DNA of 64,000 nucleotides. Origin: Streptomyces camponoticapitis (GTDB taxonomy: Bacteria > Actinomycetota > Actinomycetes > Streptomycetales > Streptomycetaceae). The notes below the pieces were generated by a model. The model was not told the origin of the DNA and searched no databases. It worked only from the letters and a program-made list of their open reading frames with translations. Of the stretch, positions 52,198 through 60,363 are shown piece by piece. Where the stretch lies: positions 62,001-126,000 of the forward strand of contig NZ_BMMV01000022.1 in assembly GCF_014646115.1 (NCBI RefSeq), given 5' to 3'. Position 1 is the stretch's first letter. Every line of letters starts with the position of its first letter. Made by a program: the position numbers and the translations under genes.

Positions 52198-53412
52198 ATG
52201 GACTTCGCATTCGACGCCCGCACCGAGGAACTCCGCGCCAGGCTGCTGGCGTTCATGGACGAGCACATCCTCCCCGCCGAGGCGATCGCCCACGAACAAC
52301 GCACCCGACTCGCCGACCCCTGGGACACCCCGGCGATCGTGCCGGAGCTGAAGGCCGAGGCCCGGAGGCAGGGCCTGTGGAATCTCTTTCTCCCCGACGC
52401 CGAGCACGGCGCCGGGCTGACCAACCTCCAGTACGCGCCACTCGCCGAAATCACCGGCCGCAGCCCGCAGTTGGCCCCGACGGCACTCAACTGCGCGGCG
52501 CCCGACACCGGGAACATGGAGGTGCTCGCCCAGTTCGGCAGCGACGAGCAGAAGAAGCGCTGGCTGGAGCCGCTGCTCGACGGTGAGATCCGCTCGGCGT
52601 TCGCGATGACCGAGCCGGAGGTCGCCTCGTCGGACGCGACGAACATCCGGACCAGGATCGAGCGCGACGGCGACGACTACGTGATCAACGGCCGCAAGTG
52701 GTACATCTCCGGGGCCATGAACCCGGACTGCCGGATCTTCATAGTGATGGGCAAGACCGACCCGGACGGCGCCGACGCCCGCCGCCAGCAGTCGATGATC
52801 CTCGTCCCCCGCGACACCCCCGGCCTCACCGTCGTACGCGCGATGAGCGTGTACGGCTACGAGGACCACTCCCACGGCGGCCACGCCGAGGTCGTGTTCG
52901 ACAACGTCCGTGTCCCGGCGGCCAATCTGATCGGCGAGGAGGGCGGCGGCTTCGCCATCGCGCAAGCCCGGCTCGGCCCCGGCCGGATCCACCACTGCAT
53001 GCGGCTGATCGGGATGGCCGAGCGCGCCATCGAGCTGATGTGCCGGCGGGCCGTGTCCCGCACGGCCTTCGGGAAGCCCATCGCGCAGCAGGGTGTGGTG
53101 CGGAACTGGATCGCCGACGCGCGGGTGACGGTCGAGCAGCTGCGGCTCCTGGTACTCAAGACGGCCTGGCTGATGGACACGGTGGGCAACCGGGGCGCGC
53201 ACACGGAGATCCAGGCGATCAAGATCGCGACACCGCGCGCGGTGGTCGACATCATCGACAGCGCCGTGCAATTGCACGGCGCCGGCGGGGTGAGCCAGGA
53301 CTACCCGCTGGCGGAGCTCTGGGCCGCCGCGCGGACCCTGCGGCTGGCGGACGGGCCCGACGAGGTGCACCAACGGTCCCTGGCGCGCCGGGAGTTGAAG
53401 AAGTACCTGTGA
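52198..53412 (+). CDS. Acyl-CoA dehydrogenase, ACAD10/11-like
   Basis: A 404-residue flavoenzyme. The N-terminal helical domain opens MDFAFDARTEELRARLLAFM. The FAD/substrate segments FAMTEPEVASSDATNI, IKIATPRAVVDIIDSAVQLH and GAGGVSQDYPLAELWAAART are typical. The base-Asp/Glu region GPGRIHHCMRLIGMAERAIE marks the ACAD10/11 subgroup. It works with the APH protein encoded just upstream in one operon, whose promoter holds a TetR site. It ends 6 bp before the convergent TetR stop. Confidence 0.92.
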   Translation: MDFAFDARTEELRARLLAFMDEHILPAEAIAHEQRTRLADPWDTPAIVPELKAEARRQGLWNLFLPDAEHGAGLTNLQYAPLAEITGRSPQLAPTALNCAAPDTGNMEVLAQFGSDEQKKRWLEPLLDGEIRSAFAMTEPEVASSDATNIRTRIERDGDDYVINGRKWYISGAMNPDCRIFIVMGKTDPDGADARRQQSMILVPRDTPGLTVVRAMSVYGYEDHSHGGHAEVVFDNVRVPAANLIGEEGGGFAIAQARLGPGRIHHCMRLIGMAERAIELMCRRAVSRTAFGKPIAQQGVVRNWIADARVTVEQLRLLVLKTAWLMDTVGNRGAHTEIQAIKIATPRAVVDIIDSAVQLHGAGGVSQDYPLAELWAAARTLRLADGPDEVHQRSLARRELKKYL

Positions 53413-53418
53413 GTGACC

Positions 53419-54021
53419 CTAGGGGCGCAGCGCGCGCAGCAGCAGGTCGGCGAGGTGGTCGGCGACCTGCTGCGGGGTGAGCGGCCCGTCCGGCCGGTAC
53501 CAGGTGGAGAGATGGTGGACGGACCCGAAGTGGTAGTCCACCACCAGGTCGGCCGGTGTGGCGGAGGTGAACACCCCGCTGCGCTGGCCCTCTTCGACCA
53601 GCGCGCGGAACCGCTCGTGGTAGCGCCGCCGCTCGGCCCGTACCTGCTTGTTCTTCTCCGGGCTCAGATGGTGCATCGAGCGGAAGAAGATCGCCGCGTC
53701 GTCCAGATTGTCGATGGTGGTCACGACCACGTCCGCCGCCGCCGCGCGCAGCCGCCGCTCCACGGGCTCGTCGGCGTCGGCGAAGGCGTCCAGCCGCTCC
53801 TGCTGGAGGCGGAGCACCCGCGCGTACACCTCCTGGAGGAGGTCCTCCTTGGAGCCGAAGTAGTGGTAGAGCGCGCCCTTGGTGACGCCCGCCGCCTCCA
53901 CGATCTCCTGGACCGACGTGCTGCCGTAACCCTGCTCGGCGAAGAGCCGGGTGGCGGCGGCCAGCAGCCGCTGGGGTACGGGGATGCCGTTCCCGTCCGT
54001 CTTTCTGGCCACTGTCGCCAC
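53419..54021 (-). CDS. TetR family regulator of the acyl-CoA dehydrogenase region
   Basis: A 200-residue regulator. The N-terminal helix-turn-helix is TSVQEIVEAAGVTKGALYHYFGSK and the C-terminal ligand domain has FFRSMHHLSPEKNKQVRAER. It lies downstream of the SDR gene on the same strand (125 bp) and is convergent with the acyl-CoA dehydrogenase. The same 13-nt operator core stands before both flanking operons, so it probably represses both and itself through the SDR promoter. The ligand is likely an acyl-CoA (inference). Confidence 0.9.
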   Translation of the reverse strand: MATVARKTDGNGIPVPQRLLAAATRLFAEQGYGSTSVQEIVEAAGVTKGALYHYFGSKEDLLQEVYARVLRLQQERLDAFADADEPVERRLRAAAADVVVTTIDNLDDAAIFFRSMHHLSPEKNKQVRAERRRYHERFRALVEEGQRSGVFTSATPADLVVDYHFGSVHHLSTWYRPDGPLTPQQVADHLADLLLRALRP

Positions 54022-54146
54022 CTGCCTTTCTCAGTCCTGAGCGGTGTCCGATGCCGTGGTGTCCGCCGCCCTCTCGTGGCGTGAACGCCGCTCCCGCCCG
54101 AGGATCTTCCCATTCGTGGCCCCGGGTGGCTCCGTCAGGACCTCCC

Positions 54147-54911
54147 TCACCGGCCGGTACCTTCCCATTTCCGCTGAATCTGGTTCATGCCGGCCAGCCA
54201 GCGGTCGGTGTCGCCGGAGCGGGCCCGGTAGTAGTCGGCCACCTCGGCGTGCGGGAGCACCAGGAACCGGTCCTCGTCCATCGCGTCGAACAGCGCGTCC
54301 GCGACGTCCCCGGGCTCGATCGCCGTGGGGGCCAGGACGAGTTCGCCCGCCGATCCGGCCGCGGTCAGCATGTCCGTACGGACTCCCTGCGGACAGATCG
54401 CGTGGACCTTGATCCCCCGGTGGCTGTAGGTCAGCGAGAGCCATTCCGCGTAGGCGAGGGCGCCGTGCTTGGTGACGCTGTACGGCGCGGCGCCGATCAT
54501 CGTGAGCAGTCCGGCGGCGGAGACGGTGGAGACGAACCGGCCCTCGCCGCGCTCCAGCCAGTCGGGCAGCAGGATCCGGGAGGCGCGGACATGAGCCATG
54601 ACGTTGACGTCCCAGGCCGACGCCCAGATCTCCTCGTCGGCGAACGGGTCACCGGCCGTGCCGTAGCCCGCGTTGGCGCAGTAGATGTCGACGGCGCCGC
54701 CGAGCGCGTCGCGCGCCTGCTCGACCACGGCGGAGGCCTCGCCGGGTACGGCGATGCCGCCGACGCTCTCGGCCACAGCGTGCGCTTTGACGGCATCGAG
54801 ATCGTTGACGACGACGCGGGCGCCCCCGGCGGCGAATCTGCCGGCGAGCGCGGCACCGATACCGCCGCCGGCTCCTGTGACCACCACTCGCGCGCCCCGC
54901 ACCGAACTCAT
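54147..54911 (-). CDS. SDR family oxidoreductase
   Basis: A 254-residue short-chain dehydrogenase. The cofactor motif is VVVTGAGGGIGAALAG, then YCANAGYG and the active-site YSVTKHGALAYAEWLS. The Asp in VVVNDLDAVK after strand 2 suggests NAD. The C-terminal FLVLPHAEVADYYRARSGD is longer than usual. It may act on a hydroxyacyl or alcohol intermediate of the same pathway as the nearby acyl-CoA dehydrogenase, as both promoters share a TetR operator. Confidence 0.88.
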   Translation of the reverse strand: MSSVRGARVVVTGAGGGIGAALAGRFAAGGARVVVNDLDAVKAHAVAESVGGIAVPGEASAVVEQARDALGGAVDIYCANAGYGTAGDPFADEEIWASAWDVNVMAHVRASRILLPDWLERGEGRFVSTVSAAGLLTMIGAAPYSVTKHGALAYAEWLSLTYSHRGIKVHAICPQGVRTDMLTAAGSAGELVLAPTAIEPGDVADALFDAMDEDRFLVLPHAEVADYYRARSGDTDRWLAGMNQIQRKWEGTGR

Positions 54912-54965
54912 CGGACCTGCCTCTCGGATTCACCGCGGTAGACACCGCTCGACCGAGACAGACTA

Positions 54966-54978
54966 ACCAGTCGGTATG
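54966..54978. promoter_or_regulatory. TetR operator before the SDR gene
   Basis: ACCAGTCGGTATG is the exact reverse complement of the 13-nt core at 51096-51108. It lies 55 bp before the SDR start codon. The left half of the dyad is intact and the right half is weak. Confidence 0.65.
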
Positions 54979-55135
54979 TCGCAGGGAAGGGCAGGCACGG
55001 ATCGGGTCCGTGTTCACCCCGCCCGGCGCGTGAACTCGCCGCGTTCCGGGCGGCACGGGCCCGGTACCTCCACCGCCGGGCGGACCCGCGCGGGCCGAAC
55101 GACCGGCCCTCCGCCGTCAATCGGACCGCCTCCGG

Positions 55136-55189
55136 CGGCAGTCATCAGGGTGAAAACTCAACTGATGACTGCCATCGGATTTTCGATGG
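55136..55189. promoter_or_regulatory. Two adjoining hairpins in the leader of the zinc-ribbon gene
   Basis: GGCAGTCATCAG and CTGATGACTGCC (55137-55148 and 55162-55173) form a 12-bp perfect stem with a 13-nt loop. CCATCG-GATTTT-CGATGG (55172-55189) follows, sharing two bases with the first, so the two cannot form fully at once. They lie about 70 bp before the start codon and could be an attenuator, a protein-binding leader or a regulator site. Confidence 0.5.
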
Positions 55190-55256
55190 AGCCGGATCGG
55201 GCACGCGTACGTCTATTGGATGACGCCGATGCAGCAACCGACGGAGGTGGCAGGCG

Positions 55257-55868
55257 ATGGCCGGATTCCGGAGTCTCGCGAGACAGGTGCGTGATCCGCG
55301 AAGTGATCTGGCACTACGCCGGTATTCACTGCGTAAGTGCCTTGAACGATTCGCCCCTTATGGGCATCGAGCCACCTGGGACCACCTCTGTGAACGGCAT
55401 GACATCGAGCCGGAGGACAGAGCTCCCGATCCGGTGCGGCTGATGGCCGCGCTCGACGAACTGGAAGAGGCGCGGGCCGTCTGGCTGGCCTACGAGGCGC
55501 AGTTCGCCCAGCGCCGTAAGCGTGAGAAGCACGACGGACTGAGAAGACCGGGCACGTTCGACGACTGGCACCGCCGGACCTGGGGCGGCAACGGCGTGGC
55601 GCGGTGCGACGACCCGGCCGTGCACCCGACGGAGCCGCTGGCGGAGGTGCTCCGCCGGCTGATCGCCGGACTGGAGTCGGGACCGGGCGGCGCGTGCCCG
55701 GTGTGCGCGGAGAAGGGGATCGTCTGGCGGCCTGATCTCTCGCAGGCTCCCTGGTCGGGACCGGTGTGCAGGGGCTGTGGCATTGTCGTGCCGCGGCCCG
55801 TTCTCACGTCCGAGGCCATGGAGCGGGCGAAGCGCGTACGGCAGCGGGAGCTCGCCTCGGTGGCCTGA
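55257..55868 (+). CDS. Hypothetical protein with a C-terminal zinc ribbon
   Basis: A 203-residue protein, not recognised beyond Streptomyces relatives. The N-terminal 110 residues are helical and basic (MAGFRSLARQVRDPRSDLAL, FAQRRKREKHDG). The C-terminus has CPVC and CRGC about 30 residues apart, a zinc-ribbon pattern, then a basic tail. It is probably nucleic-acid or protein binding. The ATG has ACGGAGGTGG upstream, a strong ribosome site. Its leader holds two overlapping hairpins. It is convergent with soxR. Confidence 0.72.
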   Translation: MAGFRSLARQVRDPRSDLALRRYSLRKCLERFAPYGHRATWDHLCERHDIEPEDRAPDPVRLMAALDELEEARAVWLAYEAQFAQRRKREKHDGLRRPGTFDDWHRRTWGGNGVARCDDPAVHPTEPLAEVLRRLIAGLESGPGGACPVCAEKGIVWRPDLSQAPWSGPVCRGCGIVVPRPVLTSEAMERAKRVRQRELASVA

Positions 55869-55951
55869 CCCGCCGCGGTGGCGGGACAGGCCGGGGACGG
55901 CGGACGGCGGACGTTCTGAGGGGACGGCGCACGTTCGGCGGCGGACGGCAT

Positions 55952-55979
55952 ACGGATCGGTCAGGGCGCGCCGATCCGT
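55952..55979. terminator. Terminator between the zinc-ribbon gene and soxR
   Basis: ACGGATCGG and CCGATCCGT form a 9-bp perfect stem with a 10-nt loop. Just before it, a 15-nt unit GGACGGCGGACGTTC repeats (one mismatch) 20 bp apart at 55902 and 55922. Confidence 0.55.
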
Positions 55980-56028
55980 CAGGACGTACGGACCCGTGAG
56001 CGGGACGTACGCGGGGACGACACGACGG

Positions 56029-56499
56029 CTACTTGGGCGCGCGCTTGCGCTCCGCCAGGAGCCGGGAACCGGACATCCGGTCACCGAACCGGTCGTCCGG
56101 GTTGGACAGGACGCATGTCTCCAGCGAGAGACAGCCGCAGCCGATGCAGTCGGTCAGATGGTCGCGCAGCCGGCCGAGCTGTTTGATGCGCTCGTCGAGT
56201 TCCGAGCGCCACGCCTGCGAGAGCCGTGCCCAGTCGTCGTGGTTCGGGGTGCGCCCCTCGGGAAGCTCCGCGAGAGCGTCCCTGATGGTGGCGAGCGGGA
56301 TGCCCACGCGCTGGGCCGCGCGTACGAAGGCGACACGGCGGAGCATGTCCCTGCTGTAGCGGCGCTGGTTGCCACTGGTCCTGCGGCTGCTGATCAGTCC
56401 CTTCGCCTCGTAGAAGTGCAGGGCCGAGGTCGCCGCGCCGCTGCGCGCTGACAGCTGCCCGACGGTGAGTTCTTGGATCTTCTCCGGAATCTGCGGCAC
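56029..56499 (-). CDS. soxR: Redox-sensing MerR-family activator SoxR
   Basis: A 156-residue regulator. The winged helix is LTVGQLSARSGAATSALHFY, the dimer helix runs about residues 85-117, and the [2Fe-2S] cysteines C118, C121, C123 and C129 lie in DCIGCGCLSLETC, the exact SoxR spacing. Oxidation of the cluster by redox-active metabolites such as actinorhodin-like quinones triggers target genes. In Streptomyces SoxR controls several reductases and a monooxygenase rather than soxS. It matches S. coelicolor SCO1697 as I recall it. The GTG at 56497-56499 is the best start; no soxS-like gene is adjacent. Confidence 0.94.
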   Translation of the reverse strand: MPQIPEKIQELTVGQLSARSGAATSALHFYEAKGLISSRRTSGNQRRYSRDMLRRVAFVRAAQRVGIPLATIRDALAELPEGRTPNHDDWARLSQAWRSELDERIKQLGRLRDHLTDCIGCGCLSLETCVLSNPDDRFGDRMSGSRLLAERKRAPK

Positions 56500-56560
56500 C
56501 CGACCGAGCCTACGGGGGCGCCGTGTCACGCGTTGACAGGACCGGAAGCCCCAACCATGC

Positions 56561-56575
56561 TGAGCAAGCGCTTGG
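56561..56575. promoter_or_regulatory. TetR operator before the MaoC gene
   Basis: TGAGCAAGCGCTTGG contains the perfect palindrome CAAGCGCTTG. The first 13 bases are identical to the site before the facing TetR gene (57803-57818). It lies 66 bp before the MaoC start. Confidence 0.72.
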
Positions 56576-56640
56576 ACACCGCGCGAACGGGACTTGACAC
56601 GGCGTTTCGGACGGCGCCCGAGAGGCAGGGATCGACAGAC

Positions 56641-57102
56641 ATGGCTGAGCCGAGGATCTTCACTTCCGCAGCGGAACTGCACGCGGCCGTCGGCGAGCAG
56701 TTGGGACACAGCGACTGGCTGGAGGTCGACCAGGAGCGGATCGATCTGTTCGCCGCGGCGACCGGCGACCACCAGTGGATCCATGTGGACCCGGAGCAGG
56801 CGGCGAAGGGACCGTTCGGCTCGACCATCGCGCACGGCTATCTGACACTGTCGCTCCTGCCGGTCCTCTTCCCGCAGATCCTGGCCGTCGAGAACGTGAC
56901 GATGGGCATCAACTACGGCGCCAACAAGGTGCGTTTCCCCTCTCCCCTGCCCGCGGGGTCCCGGGTGCGCGCGACGGCCGTGCTGAGGGAGGTCGCCGAG
57001 GCGGGCGGTGGTGTGCAGGTCACCGCCCTCGTCACGGTGGAGCGCGAGGGCGCCGAGAAGCCGGTGTGTGTGGCGGAGTCGGTCTCCCGCTACTACTTCT
57101 GA
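56641..57102 (+). CDS. MaoC family (R)-hydratase-like protein
   Basis: A 153-residue hot-dog fold protein. The (R)-hydratase motif is seen in FAAATGDHQWIHVDPEQAAK (catalytic Asp and His) with GPFGSTIAHGYLTLSLLP. It is expected to hydrate trans-2-enoyl-CoA to (R)-3-hydroxyacyl-CoA. The ATG follows AGGGA. Its last 10 bases overlap the end of the convergent TetR gene. The TetR-type site before it is also in front of the TetR gene, so it belongs to that small regulon. Confidence 0.9.
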   Translation: MAEPRIFTSAAELHAAVGEQLGHSDWLEVDQERIDLFAAATGDHQWIHVDPEQAAKGPFGSTIAHGYLTLSLLPVLFPQILAVENVTMGINYGANKVRFPSPLPAGSRVRATAVLREVAEAGGGVQVTALVTVEREGAEKPVCVAESVSRYYF

Positions 57103-57755
57103 CCTTCGGATCCGGCGGACGGCGGCGGGCCCTCGCGCGCCACCACCATGCGGAGCACGAGGTCGGCGTAGAGCGTGCCGACCTCGCCGGGCGTCCGGCG
57201 CCCCTGCGCGTTGAACCAGCGCGCCACGTCGATGCAGAGCGACAGCACCGCCAGGGTGGTGCCCGGCACGTCGGGGACGTCGAACTCCCCGTCCCGCACG
57301 CCGTCCTGGAGGATCCGGCGCACGGTCGCGTCGCTGCGTCTGCGCAGTTCGACGATCTCGGCGCGGTGTTCGTCGGCGAGTGCGTCGAGTTCGTACTGGA
57401 CCACACGCGCCGTGGTGTGGCGGGCCGCGTGCCAGCCGACGAACGAGCGGACCGCGTCGGTGAGCCGTTCGGCCGCGGTGCCCTCGCGGTCCGCGGCGGC
57501 GGTCAGGATCTTCAGGGCCTTGTCGTGGCCGATCCGGCTGATCCGGTGGAGCAGTTCTTCCTTTGTCTTGTAGTGGATGTAGAGGGCGGCCGGGCTCATG
57601 CCGGCGCGGCTCGCGATGTCGCGGGTGGTGGTGGCGTGGTAACCGCGTTCGGCGAATGCCTCCACGGCGGCGACGAGCAGCCTTCTGGCCGCCTCGGGGG
57701 TGACCTCACCCCACGGCATGCCCTCCCCGTCGGCCGTCCGTTCCGCCGTACGCAT
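57093..57755 (-). CDS. TetR family regulator of the MaoC gene
   Basis: A 220-residue regulator. The helix-turn-helix is TTTRDIASRAGMSPAALYIHY, and the C-terminal domain includes SFVGWHAARHTTARVVQYEL, like regulators of fatty acyl metabolism. The start is ATG 57753-57755. It is convergent with MaoC (10-bp overlap of ends). The operator TGAGCAAGCGCTT stands upstream of both, so it likely represses MaoC and itself in response to an acyl-CoA (inference). Confidence 0.9.
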   Translation of the reverse strand: MRTAERTADGEGMPWGEVTPEAARRLLVAAVEAFAERGYHATTTRDIASRAGMSPAALYIHYKTKEELLHRISRIGHDKALKILTAAADREGTAAERLTDAVRSFVGWHAARHTTARVVQYELDALADEHRAEIVELRRRSDATVRRILQDGVRDGEFDVPDVPGTTLAVLSLCIDVARWFNAQGRRTPGEVGTLYADLVLRMVVAREGPPPSAGSEGQK

Positions 57756-57802
57756 CGCTCTCGCCCCTTCCGGTCGGCAGAACGCACACCCTACCCCGAA
57801 GG

Positions 57803-57818
57803 TGAGCAAGCGCTTAGG
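57803..57818. promoter_or_regulatory. TetR operator before the tetR gene
   Basis: TGAGCAAGCGCTTAGG repeats the MaoC operator at 13 consecutive positions. It lies about 48 bp upstream of the tetR start codon, suited to autorepression. Confidence 0.72.
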
Positions 57819-57875
57819 TCTGCGTCCGAACCGCTCTCCCACCCCGGACCGGACCACAGCCATACGATGTGCGCC

Positions 57876-58532
57876 ATGGCCCGACCCCGCAAGCCGCTGC
57901 TCAGCAGAGACCGCATCGTCGCGACCGCGAGCGCGCTCGTGGACGCCGAGGGGCTCGGGGCCGTCTCCACCCGCCGGCTGGCCGCCGAACTGGGGGTCAG
58001 CGGGCCGTCCCTCTACAACCACTTCCGCAACAAGGACGAGATCCTGGACGCCGTCGCGGACTCCGTCAGCGCGCAAGTCGACCTGTCGATGTTCGACGCG
58101 GACGACGTACGGGACTGGCGCACCGCGCTGCACGACTACGCCGTCTCCTACCGCGCCGCGCTCACCGCGCACCCGCACATCGTGCCCGTACTCGCCCAGG
58201 GTCCGGGCCGCCGCCCGGCGGGTCTGCGGGTGGCGGACACGGTCTTCGGCGCGATGGTCAGGGCGGGGTGGCCACCGGTCCAGGCCACCCATATCGGGGC
58301 CCTGATGCGGTACTTCATCACGGGATCGGCGCTCGGCTCGTTCGCGCGGGGATTCGTGGACGACGAGACGGCGTACGACCCCGCCGACTATCCGCACCTC
58401 GGCCAGGCCCATCTGCTGGCCGAGCGGCAGCAGCGGGTGGACGAAGGAGCCTTCGAGACGGGGCTCAGGGCGCTGATCGACGGGCTGGCCGCTCAGTACG
58501 AGACAGTTCGGGCCACACCGAAGCGTATCTGA
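57876..58532 (+). CDS. TetR family regulator with TetR_C-like effector domain
   Basis: A 218-residue regulator with helix-turn-helix VSTRRLAAELGVSGPSLYNH. The C-terminal part (HIVPVLAQGPGRRPAGLRVAD, QATHIGALMRYFITGSALG) follows the pattern of the TetR_C branch. ATG 57876 or the ATG three codons before it is the start; no ribosome site is clear, so the message may be leaderless. It diverges from the TetR gene on the other strand and lies 14 bp before the ArsR-type gene. Targets unknown. Confidence 0.87.
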   Translation: MARPRKPLLSRDRIVATASALVDAEGLGAVSTRRLAAELGVSGPSLYNHFRNKDEILDAVADSVSAQVDLSMFDADDVRDWRTALHDYAVSYRAALTAHPHIVPVLAQGPGRRPAGLRVADTVFGAMVRAGWPPVQATHIGALMRYFITGSALGSFARGFVDDETAYDPADYPHLGQAHLLAERQQRVDEGAFETGLRALIDGLAAQYETVRATPKRI

Positions 58533-58546
58533 GGCACCCTGGAGGT

Positions 58547-59314
58547 ATGCCGCAGACCACCACCCCCAGCGCCCCCGCCAACACCTCCGGCGACTCCTTC
58601 GGCCTTCCCGCCCCGTCGGCCTCCCCCGGCTCGCTCCTCGCGGGCTTCGCCGCGCTGCTCGCCGACGAGACACGCGCCGTGTTCTGTCTGTCCCTGCTGG
58701 ACGGGCGGGCCTGGACGGCCGGCGAGCTGGCGCGGGAGGCGGGGGTCGCCGCGTCCACCGCCAGCGAGCACATCGGGAAGCTGATCGCCGCCCGGCTGGT
58801 CACCGAGGAGCGCCAGGGCCGCCACCGTTACGTACGGCTGGCCGACGCGACCACCGCCGAACTGGTCGAGTCGCTGGCAGCGCACGTCATGCCGGGCCGC
58901 GACAGCCCGCACATCGTGCGCGCGTCGAGGGCGAGCGGTGCCATGGCGCGCGGACGTACCTGCTACGACCATTTCGCCGGCCGGCTCGGGGCGGCCCTCA
59001 CCGATGCCCTGGCACGGCGCGGGCTGCTGCTGATGGACGCGGGCTTCGCTCTCACCGATGAGGGCACGCGGTGGTTCCGCGAGCGGGGAATCGCGCTGGA
59101 GGGCGCCGGACGGCGCCCGGTGGTCAGCTCGTGCCTGGACTGGACGGAGCGCCGCCGCCATCTGGCCGGGGTCGCGGGGGCGGGTCTGTGCCGGCTCGCC
59201 CTGGAATCGAAGTGGTGCGTACGCATCGGTACGGAGCGGGCGGTGCGGGTGACACCGACCGGCGAGCACGCCTTCGCCGAACTTCTCGGGATCGAGGCGG
59301 CAATACTTCGGTGA
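58547..59314 (+). CDS. ArsR-type winged-helix regulator with long C-terminal domain
   Basis: A 255-residue regulator. The N-terminal 30 residues are Pro/Ser-rich. A winged helix-turn-helix follows (WTAGELAREAGVAASTASEH). The C-terminal half has three Cys (GRTCYDHFAG, SSCLDW, GLCRLALESKWC) that could bind metal or sense redox, and does not match a family I can name. It is 14 bp downstream of the TetR gene and 33 bp before an EamA exporter, which it probably controls. Confidence 0.82.
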   Translation: MPQTTTPSAPANTSGDSFGLPAPSASPGSLLAGFAALLADETRAVFCLSLLDGRAWTAGELAREAGVAASTASEHIGKLIAARLVTEERQGRHRYVRLADATTAELVESLAAHVMPGRDSPHIVRASRASGAMARGRTCYDHFAGRLGAALTDALARRGLLLMDAGFALTDEGTRWFRERGIALEGAGRRPVVSSCLDWTERRRHLAGVAGAGLCRLALESKWCVRIGTERAVRVTPTGEHAFAELLGIEAAILR

Positions 59315-59347
59315 CAGCCGAACTGTTAAGGGCTTAGCATCGCCCGC

Positions 59348-60319
59348 ATGGCGAAATTCTCACCTCCGCGTGCCCAGGCGCGCCGGGCCGCATCGACGGC
59401 CGCCCCCGGTGTGCCCACTCCGGCCACCGGCCGCGCGCAGCCGCTGGCCCTGGCTGCGGCCGGGGTCACCGTCGTCCTGTGGGCGTCGGCGTTCGTCTCC
59501 ATCCGCAGCGCGGGCGAGGCGTACGCGCCCGGCGCGCTGGCGCTCGGACGGCTGCTGACCGGCTCACTCGTGCTGGTCGCGATCCTGCTGATACGCCGTG
59601 AGGGTCTGCCCCCACGGGCCGCCTGGCCCGGCATCGCGGTGTCCGGACTGCTCTGGTTCGGCGGCTACTCGGTCGTCCTCAACTGGGGCGAGCAGCTTGT
59701 CGACGCGGGCACCGCGTCGCTCGTCGTGAACATCGCGCCGCTGCTCATGGCGCTGCTCGCCTTCCGTCTCCTGGGCGAGAATCTGGCGCCCCGACTGCTC
59801 ACCGGCATGGCGGTGTCGTTCGCCGGCGCCGTGGTCGTCGGTCTGTCGATGGCCGGCGGCGGGAGCACCTCCGTACTCGGTGTGCTCCTCTGCCTGCTGG
59901 CGGCGGTGGCGTACGCGGGCGGGGTCGTCGCCCAGAAGCCCACGCTGGCGTACGCGACGCCGTTGCAGGTCACGACGTACGGCGCGCTGATCGGGGCGGT
60001 CGGCTGTCTGCCCTTCGGCTGGCAGCTCGTGCGGGACGCCGCGCACGCGCCGCTCTCCGCGACGCTCAACATGGTGTATCTGGGCGTCTTCCCGACCGCG
60101 CTGGCCTTCACGACCTGGGCGTACGCCCTGGCCCGTACGACCGCGTCGCGGATGGGCGCCACCACGTACGCGGTACCGGCGATCGTCGTCCTGATGGCGT
60201 GGCTGCTGCTGGACGAGATACCCGGGCCGCTCACCCTCGCCGGCGGTGTGCTCTGCCTGGCGGGCGTGGCGGTGGCGCGCTCCCGTCCGCGCCGGAGCCA
60301 AGTGCCGCGGGAAGCCTGA
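59348..60319 (+). CDS. EamA family (DMT) transporter
   Basis: A 323-residue membrane protein with ten hydrophobic helices in two EamA repeats (VVLWASAFVSIRSAGEAYAP and the second half ending YAVPAIVVLMAWLLLDEIPG). Such proteins export small metabolites or toxic compounds; the substrate is unknown. It follows the ArsR-type regulator by 33 bp, which suggests a regulator-exporter pair. Confidence 0.88.
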   Translation: MAKFSPPRAQARRAASTAAPGVPTPATGRAQPLALAAAGVTVVLWASAFVSIRSAGEAYAPGALALGRLLTGSLVLVAILLIRREGLPPRAAWPGIAVSGLLWFGGYSVVLNWGEQLVDAGTASLVVNIAPLLMALLAFRLLGENLAPRLLTGMAVSFAGAVVVGLSMAGGGSTSVLGVLLCLLAAVAYAGGVVAQKPTLAYATPLQVTTYGALIGAVGCLPFGWQLVRDAAHAPLSATLNMVYLGVFPTALAFTTWAYALARTTASRMGATTYAVPAIVVLMAWLLLDEIPGPLTLAGGVLCLAGVAVARSRPRRSQVPREA

Positions 60320-60363
60320 GACTTGGGGCTCCTGGAATGGGGCGGCTGTCGGACGCGGCGCTC

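Larger units (their letters stand above)
54912..55256. other. Intergenic region between the SDR and the zinc-ribbon gene
   Basis: These 345 bp between divergent genes hold the TetR operator of the SDR promoter on the left (54966-54978) and two adjoining hairpins on the right (55136-55189). The middle, about 54990-55130, is GC-rich and shows no gene or clear motif. Confidence 0.6.
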
